From Celoporthe dispersa (taxonomy: Eukaryota; Ascomycota; Sordariomycetes; Diaporthales; Cryphonectriaceae): 64,000 nt of DNA. The translations under genes and the position numbers were made by a program. Of the stretch, positions 12,288-23,952 are shown piece by piece (position 1 is the first letter of the stretch; the number at the start of each line of letters is the position of its first letter). The notes beneath the pieces were generated by a model, which was given only the letters and a program-made list of their open reading frames with translations, did not search any database and had not been told where the DNA came from. Location: contig WAID01000008.1 in assembly GCA_016584495.1 (NCBI GenBank), positions 372,001 to 436,000 on the forward strand, written 5' to 3'.

Positions 12288-13353
12288 GCTGGATGTCTAG
12301 GTGTAGGAGCTCCCGCCAACGACTTCTATTGACAATATCAGACAAGGAGCAGAAGGAGGCATGCGGTATGTGCTGTTGGATCTTCCCGGTAGTTCACACT
12401 CTGAGCAGCTCTCTCGTGGGGGATATCATCAATCCGTTGGGGCCCCCCGCTTCGTTGCAATACTCCAGGCTCAGCACAGCGATTTGTGCCAGGGTGCGAA
12501 ACAGGGCCTGGAGATGGGGGCGACAGTCTGAGCTATCCCTCTTGCAGCGTTGGAGGTCTGGTCAGTGCATCGTATCGCACAGTCTTGTTGGTCGTCTCGA
12601 GGAGGGCCACACAATGAGAAGGTATGACGTTCGTTTTTCTTCTTCCTTTTTTTTTATAGGGAGTCGAGATGTGGCCCTTGTCTCTGCTCATACGTAGCGA
12701 CAGAATGACGAGCGATGGTTCTGGTATCCAGGGAGTGTGACGATGGGCGATACCCAAAGCAGTGAGTGAGCGTTGTTGGGAAGGTTGAAGGAGGCTCAAG
12801 GTTGAGGTCGTGGTCCCATCCCAAAGGTATGGAAGGGGTCCCCACTGCGGCTGTGACCACGGGAAGCCCTCCCCCCCCCCAACCACCCTGGGGCAGTTCA
12901 CCCCATCCAATTGAATCGCAGGGGCGGAGCGCATGAGACCAACACCACCACTACATAGTACACCAACCTTTTGATCCACGTTCCCGGCATGGCCTCGATG
13001 TGTTGTGATGATGCAGTAAAAAAAAAAAAAAAAAATAGATGTACCAATGGTAAGTCGTTTTCTCTACATGGCGGCCTGAGCACATCCCGCCTCTGTCCTG
13101 CTCGAGACTCAAACGCTCTACCAAAGGATGGCATACTTGTGGTACATTCGGGATATATGCAAATTTGAAAAAAGAGAAAGAAAAGAAAGTAAGAGCCGCA
13201 TATAAGCAGCCACCCACATATGTCAGCTTGTGTAAGATATTGATTCCGAGGGACCGCAGAAACAGAACAGGCAAGACCTATACGCTTCCACTCCGTGTTT
13301 ATCTACAGGTAGGGCGCGGGCTGCCTCCTCTTGCCATTGTGCAGCATGGCCCG
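12288..13353. other. Intergenic region between UBTD gene and SET gene
   Basis: About 1.07 kb without a convincing gene. It includes an A18 run (13018-13035). A stretch on the minus strand at about 13050-13130 resembles a pol III A box, but no T arm is present. Confidence 0.5.
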
Positions 13354-14608
13354 TCACCACAGGTAGCCTCTGCACTTCTTGCTCCCGCACAGACATCTCG
13401 TCATCTCACCTTGCAGCGCCGCGTCTCTGGCGTTGCTTGCGATCTCCCCCTGCCCGTCGACATAGTCAAGGTCAGCTCCTCGCCCTTCTTTACATCCTCG
13501 ATGGCAAACAGCGCGAGGTCGTGGATATGCTTGTCAGCGTGGTCGCCCACGCGCGCAAAGATCCGGAGGTTAGGTTCACAGCTGTGGTTGATGAACCGGG
13601 TCGGCCCAGACATAAACTCCCCGTCGCACTCTAGTGGTGCGCCGCGCAGGCGGTGATCGTTGGACGCAGGGTCCGTGAACTTGTCCAGGGCAAACAGGTA
13701 GACGTCCTTCCGCTGGGCCTTGCTGGCGTGGTGCCGCCTCCTCTCGACCTCACGGGGTGTGATGATCTCGCCGAGGTAGCAATCCACAAACTGGCCACGC
13801 TTGAGCGCGCGCATCGTCTTGACGCCTGTAGTGGCCCCGAGAAGAGGGGTGGGGGAGGGGGTCCTCGTCAGCAGCAAGACACCATGCCTCCTCTCACGCG
13901 CGGGACATCCAAGATCGCACTCACCCCAGCCCCGGTTGTCTTCCGTGCGAAAGATCTGCAGGGGTACCTGCCTGCCCCTCTCGACGATCCGGTTGGGACA
14001 CCTGGCTTTGCTGCAGCGGCAGCCCTCGTGACACTCATAGATGGGGGCGCGCGAGTTCTTCAGCTCCGATCCGCGCAGGAGACCGGCCTTGGCGCCCTGA
14101 GAGTGGTAGGCGAACCGCTTCTTTCTCGGCTGCTTTGCGGCACCAGCGGCCGGCGCAGGCGAGGGTGCGGCGTCGTCCCTGGAGCTCTGCCTGCTGCCCC
14201 TCTGTCTTGCCCAGTCCGGCCTCTTCTGCGTGCTGGCGGCCCACTGCAGGAGCTCCTCGTCCTCCCTGTCAAGCTCACCCGGCACGGGCGAGTCCTCTTG
14301 GTCGTCGTCCGACCGGGCCACCTCGTCCAGGCAAGCACAGCCGGCGTACATGCAGGACTCCTCATCAGGGCAGTCGCAGCCGTAGCGAAACTCGTCTTCG
14401 GTGGGGGGAACGCCGGTGCCTAGGACAGAGCGCTCGATAAAACGAAAGTTGGACGGGAGGACTTGGCCATCGCCCGTGTCGTTGACGACGGTGACAGGCA
14501 GCGTCTTGTGGGTCCTAAAAGAGCGGAGCTGACACCAGTGGCAGTTCTGTCGCTCCTCGATGGCGACCTGTGACAAGCGGCAAACCAGGAGTACAGTCAG
14601 CAGGCCAA

Positions 14609-14640
<32 letters not shown>

Positions 14641-14738
14641 CTCTCGGTGTGCCGGTCATCATGAACAGACAAATGGTTCGTACCTACCTCTTGGTCCGGG
14701 CCGTGGTGGAAGAAGTGGCGCTTCGTGACAGCTTCCAT
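13354..14738 (-). CDS. dim-5: Histone H3 lysine-9 methyltransferase, DIM-5/Clr4 (KMT1) family
   Basis: Exons on the minus strand are 14738-14688, 14567-13925 and 13825-13354; introns are 120 and 99 nt. The order is a pre-SET zinc cluster in two halves (CDCPDEESCMYAGCAC, then after an insert of about 90 residues YECHEGCRCSKARCPNR), a SET domain (VPLQIF, GWGVKTMRALKRG, CYLGEIITPREV, RFINHSCEPNL) and a post-SET cluster (CLCGSKKCRGYLW). No chromodomain is visible, as in DIM-5. Enzymes of this class trimethylate H3K9 and nucleate heterochromatin; in Neurospora that directs DNA methylation. A one-base deletion near 13468-13471 hides the post-SET segment. The first in-frame ATG is 14736-14738, but the frame is open upstream to an acceptor-like CCTACAG (about 14814-14820), so a further 5' exon is possible. 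About 388 aa from this ATG. Confidence 0.87.
14609..14640. repeat. (CT)n(GT)n compound microsatellite inside SET-gene intron
   Basis: About ten CT units followed by six GT units, lying within the first intron (14568-14687) of the SET-domain gene. Confidence 0.85.
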
Positions 14739-15419
14739 CTCGCCTGCAGTCTTGCCAGATGATGGTGGTGCGGCGAGAAGTTCAGCCCAGGGCACACGGA
14801 GATTGGAAGAGACTGTAGGGGAATAGAAAGAGACCGGGCAAAGGCGCCCTGTGAGATGCAGAGGTTCGTCCGGGGGCGCGACTGCGATAGGACAGGGGGA
14901 CGCGTCTTGGTGATGGGTAGCTAGAGCTGGCCCCGCTATAAACTGCCGTAGCTACCCCTACACCCCCGGCGGCTTAGTGCCGAGATTGCGTGCTGGGCAG
15001 GGCTGGCAGGGGCACTGGGGGGGGGCCAAGGGGGGTCAAGGGGGTGTGTCCAGGGCTAGCTTGACTGGGGGACTTTGCCCTCACCAACATCATGAGACAA
15101 CAATTCCTCCCTTCTTTTGCCGACAGGCAGCAGCAGCGTTTGTCAAGTCATCGTGCATGCATGCATACGTACACTGATGAGACCTCGACTGTCGATGCCA
15201 TCCCGAAATCGATCCAAAAAAAAAAAAAAAAAAAAAAAGGGTCATCACTGTCTTGCGTAGAGCTGGGAGATGCACACAAGACGCGCAGGTCAAAATCTAT
15301 AATTGCCCTAGAATGTTGGGGGGAATCTCTCTAACTATACACACATCCTTTTCTCTTTCCCTTATATATACACATATTTATGTACTGGAGTAGTATGTTC
15401 TCTGATGAATGGGTTTCCC
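14739..15419. other. Upstream region of SET gene and 3' flank of the carboxylesterase
   Basis: About 680 bp. It may hold an unassigned first exon of the SET gene. It also holds G-rich stretches (15018-15045) and an A23 run at 15216-15238. No independent gene is seen. Confidence 0.5.
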
Positions 15420-17108
15420 TTAGTACATGGCAAAGATGCTCAGCCAGTTCAGGATGAACTGCACCCTCTCGTCGCTCTCCGCAAGGTAGCTGGCACCCCA
15501 GCTGTTGCCGAGCCACATGGTCTGCGCGCTGTCGGCAGTGGTCTCGATGAAGTTGGTGAGGTTGCTGGTGCCGGCGCCGTTGGGGTTGCCGGTGCTGATG
15601 AAGTTGACCCAGTAGTCGGACATGATGCTCTCGATCTTGTAGTCGTCCTCGGTCCAGGTCACGTTGTCGTAGTCGGCATAGGGGATGTTGTTGAAGGTGT
15701 ACCACAGCTCGCTGCCGTGGTAGGCACCGCTGGCGGAGTTCTCGGCAGGGGTGTGCGTCCAGTAGTAGGTGTACACCTTGCTGGTGGCACCACCGGCGAT
15801 CCAGTCCTTGGCCCAGGTCCAGGTGGACACGCGGCTGAGGTCACGGAAGAAGGTGTTGAACTGGTCGCTGGCAGCCGTGGCGTTGTCGCCGGCCGGCCAC
15901 AGCTTGAAGAACTCGGTGGAGTAGTTCTGCATCACGGAGGTCATCTCGGAGGTGAACTCAGCCACCGTCAGGTCCGTGTCGGGAGCCGCGCCGGACTCGT
16001 CCTTGTTGTTGCCGGTCAGGATCGGGACGTCGAGGTGCTTTCCGCTGAGCAGGGCCTCGCCGTAGGTGTAGGCCAGCACGTAGCCGTCGATGGTCGGGCG
16101 CCAGTAGGGCGGGTCGCTGTAGGCAGCAGAGGCGGCAATGAAGGGGGTTCCGTCCATGCTGGTGTCCATGTCGTTGCCGAAGGTGGCCAGGGTCTCGGCA
16201 GAGATGTTTCGCGCCTCGGCGATGGTCGACACGTTCAGGGAGTTGGCGACGAAGTCCTCGCCCTCGGAGATGGCCCAGGTGAAGTTCCTGTACGAGGTGG
16301 CCAGCCCTCCCGTCATCTCGTCCTGGGGCCCGCGGGCCCCAGACTCGGCGATGATGCCAGCAACACCAAGGCCGTCGGTCAGGGGGCTGTACATGACGTC
16401 CAGGGCGCTGGAGGAGCCTGCCGACTGGCCGCCGACAACAATCTGCTCGGGGTTGCCACCAAAGTTGGCAATGTTCTCGTGCACCCACTTCAGCGCCAGC
16501 TGCTGGTCCATGATACCGTAGTTGCCGGTGGAGTTGTGCGCATCCTCCGCCTGGAGCTCAGGGTGGGCCAGGTACCCGAACGAGCCGAGGCGGTAGTTGA
16601 GGGTCACCACGATCACGCCCTTGGAGGCGAGGCCGGAGCCGTCGTACGTCTTGACATCGCCGGAGCCGCCCTCGAAGCGGCCTCCAAAGATCCAAAAGTA
16701 CACGGGGGTGTTCAGGGACGTGAGGTCCGAAGTGTCGTCGTAGGTGGGTGTCCAGATGTTCAGGGTGAGGCAGTCCTCGCTCATGGTCTCCTTGCCAGAC
16801 GAGAAGATACCGGCGTCCGAGTAGATCTGCATGCACTGTGGGCCAAACTCGGTGGCGTTAAAGACGCCGTCCCAGGCCTCCGCAGCCTCGGGTGCCCTCC
16901 ATCGCAGGTCGCCGGTAGGAGGCTTGGCGTAGGGGATTCCCTTGTACGAGGTGACAAGAGGAGATCGGAAGTTGGAGAGCGAGCCTTGGAGCTGGCCCAG
17001 GGTGGTGTTGACGACGGGGAGAGTTATGTCGGTAGTCTCGCGGCGGATGCTACGAGCCTCGACAGCAACTGCCGTGATGGCAACCGCGAGGATCTGCCTG
17101 ATGTTCAT
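15420..17108 (-). CDS. Secreted type-B carboxylesterase/lipase
   Basis: Single-exon gene of 562 aa on the minus strand. The ATG at 17106-17108 gives MNIRQILAVAITAVAVEARS, a good secretion signal, followed by a short RSIRRE basic segment. The alpha/beta-hydrolase of the cholinesterase/CRL lipase family follows. The oxyanion region is WIFGGRFEGG. The nucleophile is in GGQSAGSS, the acidic residue lies near NNKDESGA, and the catalytic His is likely in SGAYHGSELWYTF. Conserved openings GIPYAKPPTGDLRWRAP and SEDCLTLNIWTP support the family. Several N-x-S/T sites fit secretion. Substrate (ester, lipid or mycotoxin-type ester) cannot be told from sequence. The frame is intact throughout, unlike most neighbours. 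The frame is also open for some codons upstream, but without a better ATG. Confidence 0.93.
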   Translation of the reverse strand: MNIRQILAVAITAVAVEARSIRRETTDITLPVVNTTLGQLQGSLSNFRSPLVTSYKGIPYAKPPTGDLRWRAPEAAEAWDGVFNATEFGPQCMQIYSDAGIFSSGKETMSEDCLTLNIWTPTYDDTSDLTSLNTPVYFWIFGGRFEGGSGDVKTYDGSGLASKGVIVVTLNYRLGSFGYLAHPELQAEDAHNSTGNYGIMDQQLALKWVHENIANFGGNPEQIVVGGQSAGSSSALDVMYSPLTDGLGVAGIIAESGARGPQDEMTGGLATSYRNFTWAISEGEDFVANSLNVSTIAEARNISAETLATFGNDMDTSMDGTPFIAASAAYSDPPYWRPTIDGYVLAYTYGEALLSGKHLDVPILTGNNKDESGAAPDTDLTVAEFTSEMTSVMQNYSTEFFKLWPAGDNATAASDQFNTFFRDLSRVSTWTWAKDWIAGGATSKVYTYYWTHTPAENSASGAYHGSELWYTFNNIPYADYDNVTWTEDDYKIESIMSDYWVNFISTGNPNGAGTSNLTNFIETTADSAQTMWLGNSWGASYLAESDERVQFILNWLSIFAMY

Positions 17109-19936
17109 GGTGAGTGAGGAGGACACCTCGAAGAGAGAGAGAATGTACAGGATAGGGTTATAAAACAGCGAGTGGAAGGTTGTCAAGAAAGAAAAATAGA
17201 TCTTTGACTAGGAAGTGACTGTAACGAACTGAAGGGAAGGCTGTTGATCCCAAGAGGAGTGCCGATCTCGAGTGAAAGCATCTCCATCCTCCCAAGAGGC
17301 CACGGCAGTCCTTTATATCCAGAGGCCCTTCCGGCATTGGGGCTCGTGAAGATCCCAACGTATAAGCTTTGTGCCTATGCCGAGCCGATCACCCACGTCA
17401 GGGAGAAAGAATGTGGGCAGTGCTCTCTCCATTACGCGTGATACTCCCATGTGCGTAGTTCCACCGAGTTGTGGATTCCCCCTTTCGGTGCTCTGTGTGT
17501 GTACCACTGTCGAGAAACTCAATTCAAGGACGGTGGTTGAGAAGAGTGTCGGGATTAGGGACCACTGACTCGGGCATTAGCAAGGAGACACTGCCACCGT
17601 TCCCCAGTAGACCCACCCGCGCGCCACCTACGAAAGGCATTTTTTATGGTACTGCTCGGTGTTAAGATGTTTCGTTCTGTTTCCCTCAGGACTAGCACCG
17701 AGAGAGCGCGTCAGCAAATTTGCCCTGGGTAGATCTCTCCCTCCCTACTATATCCTGTACGTCTAGCCACTGCCGTTCCGATGTAGTATTCAACCAACAA
17801 TGTGCGTTTTTTTCTTCTTCTTCTTCTTCTTCTTTCTTTCTTTCTCTGTCATTTTTTTCTGCCTCACATACACAGTACAAGGCTGTCTTGAGAATGAACT
17901 CAGCAGGCAGCTCTCGTGGTAGCGGAGTGAAAAGAGTGAGCAGTTGCCTCCTGCAAGCTGTTGTCTGGTAGACACAAGCATTTATTGCGGAGCGAGTGCC
18001 GAATGACGTTGGTCTTCTTGAAACTACATGATAATTGCCCTCAGTAGGTAACCTTTGAGCCTAATGCTAAGAGTGCCGTCCACCCGCCTTGTAGAACCAA
18101 GCCCACACAGGCTTACGTAGCTTCCATAGCTTTGACATCGGTCTGGCCGAGTCTCTCCGTATGGAGTACATATGCGTTACGTTCAGGGACGTATAGGCGG
18201 GCACACGTGCCGGGGTAGCATCCACGATCTGGGCATGAGTCTGCCGGCCCTACTTAGTTTTAGGCCCAGCTAGGTTCTAAGTGGCTGGGTCTTGGACGAT
18301 CTTGCTGCGGCCCAGCTCTTCTTCGCCCTGTCCTGATTTCGTAAATGGTAGGTAATATTATAAGAATACCTAGCTAAAATATTCAGTGCGATAAAGTGCC
18401 TCTTCTACGCTGTATGCTCCTCTATGTTTCCTGCCACACCTGTGTAAACATACTATATCCCGAAAGAAATGTAGGTACTATTATTTAAAACAAATAAATA
18501 CCTGCGATGGCTCGGCAAAATTTTGCCGGCGGTCCAGAATGCCCCCTGAAAGACAAGAAGGGGCCTCGGGAAGAGGCACTGTTGACATGTATGTCTATTT
18601 CCCCGTCTCCTGACAATAGTGCGCGAGAGTCGTACAATGCAACCATCTGCTGTGTCACTCCAGTACGACAAGGGCAGAGGCATCGAGTGTTTTGTGGTGG
18701 TCTCCACTGTCGGCCCTTCGGGCGGTCCACCGTTTTCTCCGAGGTAGTAGGGCGAGGCTATGATGTGTGCACTGAGGCGTCAACCGCAAGTCAGGTTGCT
18801 TGGCCAGCCCCACAGGTTCATGCGACCAGTTGAAAAACATGTTTCACGTAGAGCATGGAGGGCTTAGAAAGGTGGTACGCAGTCCTATACATAGTAGTGC
18901 ACACCAAACTTTCTGAACCGCCTTGCTCGTGAATGGTGTCGCCCGTTTGCTGCAGCCAACCATGAATAGACCTCGTAAACGCATGTAATTCAATGCAAGT
19001 ACAGATTGAGAACCCTGCTGTTGATCAGATTTTTTTTCTTCTTCTTTTTCCCTCTTCTCTTCTCAACCAGTTACAATTCTATGCAAGGTGACAGCAACCG
19101 GGGCGTCTCCACCTCTGCATCGACAGACAAGAGTTGATTCTTCTTCATTCAAAATAGAATATCTCCCTGGCATTAATACCCAGAATAGGCCCCAGAACAT
19201 CCATGCCAAGATATGATAGATGCACAGCCGTTAAATCCATGGTCGCACAGCCATATAAGCTTGCTCATCCTAGACAGCAACCCCATTAAATCCTCAGACA
19301 TGGGTGTTCTACAAGCATGCTAGAACTGGTGGTGATCATGGGCAAGCAGCACATAATTTCCAGTGTAATGACAGACGGTGTCCTGATGGTTTCACAAGAG
19401 GATCATCCTACATGAAAAGAGCAGCGCAGCTCAGCGTGCTGTGAATGAGCTCTCTTGTAAGTACTTGTTCAATAGTACTTGGTATTCCGTAGTAGCTATG
19501 CCTCTCAGCCATTCCTCACTTCACCACAGCAGCATGGCCCCCATTCCTCCTTTTTCACATGAAGAGTTAGGCAATTGACTTTTTTTATGGTCAGGGGTGC
19601 ATTCGGCTCTCGGCACAAATGCAATCTACTATGTACTTGGCAGATCCTGTGGGGGGCTGAAGGGGTCTGGAAAACGAACGCTAAACAAAACAAAACCTTG
19701 GAACGCGTTGAAACACAGCAAGCCTCGGCGTCTTGGTTGTGGTTGGGTCGTGATTGCGTCACCGCGGATAAATTCTCCCGGAGGCTGGACAGTGCTCCCT
19801 GGATGAACTCGTAAGCATTCTTCTTCTGTTTCACCCAGAAAAGAGGGCATCACGCAGACGAGGTGTTGCTCGAGAGCATCGCCAGCAGGCTGTGGGTTGA
19901 CTACACACCTCCATCAACACCAGCAGTGTCCACAAC
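17109..19936. other. Long gene-free region between carboxylesterase and auxin-efflux carrier
   Basis: About 2.8 kb with lower GC than the genes, notably 18000-18500 and 19000-19500, and a TTC tract at 17811-17845. Only short frames without domains are visible. One exact copy of the dispersed 10-mer TACTATGTAC occurs at 19627-19636, about 300 bp before the next start codon. A degraded repeat or a non-coding RNA cannot be excluded. Confidence 0.45.
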
Positions 19937-21561
19937 ATGGCACCGTCGGGTCTTCAGGAGGCTTTCGTGGGCGCAGTACAGGCCAGCGTCTCCGTCCTCC
20001 TGGTGATCTCTTACGGCTCGCTGGCGGCGAAACTGGGCATGCTCTCCCCAGCCAACACCAAGGCCGTCTCGAAAGTATGCGTCCGGATGTTCCTGCCAGC
20101 GCTGCTCATCACCAAGATTGGTGCAGAGCTGCACCCTGGCTCGGCCGACAGATATGGCATCATCGTCGTCTGGGGCGTTCTCTGCCACTTTGTGAGGCTT
20201 CCTCATCGGCATCCTCGGACACTTTGTGTTGAAGATGCCTGATTGGGTCACACCGGCTCTCATGTTCAACAATACAGCGTGCGTCGCAGGCTTTTTGGAG
20301 CGTGGAGAAGAGACAGGTGACCTGAGGATTGACAGCTGATGTCAAGTGCTACTGTAGCTCATACCCACTGCTGCTCATAAGCGCTCTGCAGCAGACCGGA
20401 ATCCTGAGCTCGCTGATCATCACGGACGAGACGACAGATGCTGCCGTTGAGCGGGCAAAGTCATACTTCCTCGTCTTCTCTACCGTCTCCAGCTGCCTCA
20501 CTTTTGCCGTCGGACCACGTCTTATAGACACGGAGCACACGCCTGATGATGGTGATGATGATGCTGGTGATGACGGCGCGCAGTCAGATGCGGGAGACCA
20601 GCACGGCGATGACGATGCAGACGTTGGCGGACCGACAGAGCAGACAGGCCTGATCAGTGGTGATCGGCTGCTTGTGCCTGATGTACAATTCCACAACCCC
20701 TTCGGAGACCATAGGTCTTTTCTTCCCCTCGACCCGAAAGCCCTCTACTGCGGCGGCCGGTGCGTCCAGACAGTCTCTGGCCGGCGGGCTCTGGTGATCC
20801 CGAGAACACGCTGGATCAAGCTGAGCCCGCGGACAAAGTGGTGGCTCCTGTTCCTGTCCGACTTCCTCAACGCGCCCCTGCTCGGAGCTGTCATCGGAGC
20901 CGTCATCGGGCTCGTCCCATCCCTACACCGGGCCTTTTTCAACGATACTGAACACGGCGGTATATTCACCGCATGGCTTACGGCCTCCTTGGAAAATATC
21001 GGCACCCTCTTCGTGCCCTTGCCCGTTGTCATTGCGGGCACGTCGCTCTACTCTGCCTACAAGGGGACGGCCGAGAGGACCCAGGGCAAATCGAACAAGC
21101 TCCCATGGGGTACCGTCTCGTTCATCATGCTTGTCCGCTTCATCCTGTGGCCAGCAGCCGCCATCTCCCTCATCTACCTTTTTGCATCGAGGACGAGCAT
21201 CCTCGGGTCCGACCCCATGCTGTGGTTTGCGATGATGCTGATGCCGTGGTAAGCATGAGGCCGCTGTTCTCAAATAAAATATTCCTATGCTCAAGAGCTA
21301 ATGACACAACGTGCGTCCAGCGGACCGCCGGCGATGAAACTCATCACCATGGTCCAAGTAAGCAGTGCAGACGATGAGGAAGAGGCCATTATTGCAAAGC
21401 TGCTCACGGTGAGTCGAAACACACTGGACAACGCGCCTAAGGGAAAATAAATCATGATATGTAGACTGATCATCAGGATCTAGATATCGTATCTCATCTC
21501 TCCCGTCCTATCGCTTACCGTGGTGGGCAGTCTCAAAGCGGCACAAGCATCGATACAATAA
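19937..21561 (+). CDS. Auxin efflux carrier (AEC) family membrane transporter
   Basis: Exons are 19937-20278, 20358-21248, 21321-21408 and 21484-21561; introns of 79, 72 and 75 nt are GT-AG. After correction the product is 465 aa. N-terminal transmembrane helices include ASVSVLLVISYGSLAAKLGM, and the typical AEC segment reads MFNNTASYPLLLISALQQTG. A long cytosolic loop follows with an Asp-rich stretch (about 20538-20640). C-terminal helices follow (LLFLSDFLNAPLLGAVIGAV, SFIMLVRFILWPAAAISLIY, PPAMKLITMVQVS, ending ISPVLSLTVVGSLKAAQASI). This is the PIN-like/YLR152C-type fungal branch, usually placed in the ER or vacuole; substrates are unproven. One extra base near 20194-20198 breaks helix FVSFLIGILGHFVLKMP. 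The gene converges on the GH35 gene with about 300 bp between stops. Confidence 0.87.
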
Positions 21562-21858
21562 TATTATAGCTGTCGGCAGGCCTGGTCAGTAATACCTGAT
21601 GGTCGGTACTTGATGAGCTGGGAGGCGATAGGTGAGATTCCCAGGTGTTTTTTCATGCTAGAGGACCAGGTCGGATTATCTTGGACAGGGCACATTCTCA
21701 CCACTTGGGATATGCTGTTGGTGGAAATACGTACACCTCAATTTACATTCCAGCATCCGCTCCACATCCCACTACTTGTTTTACACCAGGCGCCGTGACC
21801 AGGCTCTCTTTCCGCCAGCCACCTCAATGGATGAAACTCTCATCAGCTGTAATCTGGG

Positions 21859-23952
21859 TCAGGATAGTTGGCCCAGACCCTCTCCGCCTCCCCCCCTTGC
21901 CGTCATCGTTCTGTTCCCAGGCTCCAGCTCAAGAACAACAATCTCATTCGACCTACCAGCGTTGAGGACCGTGCCAGGCAGATAGAGAGACTGCTGAGGT
22001 CCAATAACCCAGTATCTTCCCAGGCTGAAACCGTTGACCCATACCATCCCCTTCACCCCGTTGGGAACCGCGATGAAAGTGTCAAGCTGTGCCGAGTCCG
22101 TATAGTTTGATCCCAATGTGAAAGTGCCAGAATAAAAGGTCGGTGTCTCCTGGAGCAGCGATGATGAGTTTGTCGACGATGCCATGGAAGGAACCTCGTC
22201 CAAGGGGATGGTGGTCATGGACCAGGTTTCCAGGGTAGACCCGCCAACGGTCACATTGCCAACGATGCCTTTATAAGGATCGAGAAGGTGGTTGGCCAGG
22301 TCCGACTCCAAGGACCAATAATCCACCCGGCCGAGATTCTCGACCAAAAGCTGCAGAGTATCTCCCGGGACAAGACTCAGGGAGACGTTCATGGGCTGCG
22401 CGTACGTGCTGTCGATGACGCCAGTCCGGATCCCATTGACATAGACGATGACTCTGTCCCGTGGCCGGTCACCTGGCAAGAGCAGGCCCTCTGCGGCCTG
22501 TGCGACCTGGTGCTCATACAGGACGAAGCCGTAGCTCTGGCCAAGCTGCTCCATGGTCAGGGGGACCGCCCCTGTTCTCTTCGGGGACGGAACATCGAGC
22601 AGCGACAACCTCGGCGAGAGTGTGAGATCGGGGATAGACAAGAGAGGCACGTTGGCGGGTGGTTCAGGGATCTCGGCGGCTGTGTATTTCTGGATAGTGT
22701 CACGCAAGGTGAAGTAAAGATCCGTTGTCCGACCATTTTCGCTGAGCGGGGCGCCATAGTCATACGAGGTGGTGAAACTTGCCGTATAGTTCTTCCACAG
22801 GGCTCCATTGCTCAGTGCGAAATTGGTCCCCCCATGAAACATCTGATTGCGGCGTGTCAACTAATAGTACCTTGGGATGTTGACATCGGGACGGGAGCAT
22901 AGTGAACACACATAGAGACTTATTGAGTTGTTGGCGCTGAGGACATAGTCCAGGTCCTTATATCGCCAATGAGTTACTGTCAGCCAGAGGTAGATGAAAC
23001 ATCTTCGGACCGTTGGATGGTGGTTTTGAGATCATGATAATGGGCCGACACGAACCTTTACAAACTGGGCAACCTCAGAAGGATCTCCAACAGTAGTGCT
23101 GTGTGGGTTGTCAGTGCCCCACGTATCAGGTGCATATGTATAATATTCTCCGTCAAGAAGAGGGCCCAGCTCGCTCGGATCAGTGACATATTCGTCCCGA
23201 GCTGCGAAACCGCTCGACGGGTCTCCGTCGGTCTCTGCCAGGGCGCCAGGGACCTCTCCGCCAGCCAAGGTCCAATTTGTGCCTCCGTCGTTTGTGTACA
23301 ACGGGACGTCGAAGTTTTCCAGCAGGACATCCCGTAGGGCCTGTGTATATTCGTGGTCGGAATCATTGTAGGAGCCAAACTCGTTCTCCACCTGGACCAT
23401 CAGCAACGGGCCGCCCTGTGTAACTTGCAGGGGCCGCAGGATGCCAGCGAGGTGCTCTAGATAGGTCTTGGAGAGGTTCAAGTAGGGCTCGTTGAAGCTC
23501 CGCACGACGAGACCCGGTACGGTGCTCAGCCAGGCCGGGAATCCTCCCCATTCCCGTTCGCCGCAGATATACGGTCCCGGCCGCAGCACGACGTGAAGCC
23601 CTTCCTCCTGCGCGATCCGAAAATAGTGCGCAATGTCGTTGTAGTCCTCATAATCCTTCCACACTCCCTGTTCAGGCTCGAGGAGGTTCCAGTATACGTA
23701 GCTAAAGATCGTGTTCAGGCCCATGGCTCTGGCCTTGGCCAGTCTGTCCTGCCAATATTGGGGAGGGATGCGCTGTGGGTCCATCTGACCTCCAATGATA
23801 ACGTATGGCTCTCCATGAAGCAGGAAGGAAGATGAATTGTAGGTGAAGGCCGGAGCAGCTGCTGAAGATGTCGCCGTCGCTGATGGAAGGGCCAAAGCTG
23901 GCGATATCATCACGCCCAGAACGGCGGATGCTGCCAAAAGAAGGGACAGCAT
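21859..23952 (-). CDS. Secreted GH35 beta-galactosidase
   Basis: Exons on the minus strand are 23952-23056, 22956-22912 and 22842-21859; introns are 99 and 69 nt. The joined frame is intact at 641 aa. The start MLSLLLAASAVLGVMISPAL is a clear signal peptide. The GH35 barrel shows FLLHGEPYVIIGGQMDPQRI, RPGPYICGEREWGGFPAWL, the acid/base Glu in LLMVQVENEFGSY, and the likely nucleophile Glu in LLDGEYYTYAPDTWG. FHGGTNFALSNG is the usual C-side barrel motif, and it begins exactly at an exon start. The C-terminal part is jelly-roll domains (VYVNGIRTGVID, GMVWVNGFSLGRYW). The protein probably removes terminal beta-galactosyl residues from plant cell wall polymers. It is shorter than the Aspergillus LacA type of about 1,000 aa and closer to the human GLB1/bacterial size class. 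Confidence 0.93.

Noticed and set aside
15405..17117. 570-codon plus-strand frame opposite the carboxylesterase
   Set aside because: Shadow of the GC-rich coding strand; the minus-strand protein has all family motifs.
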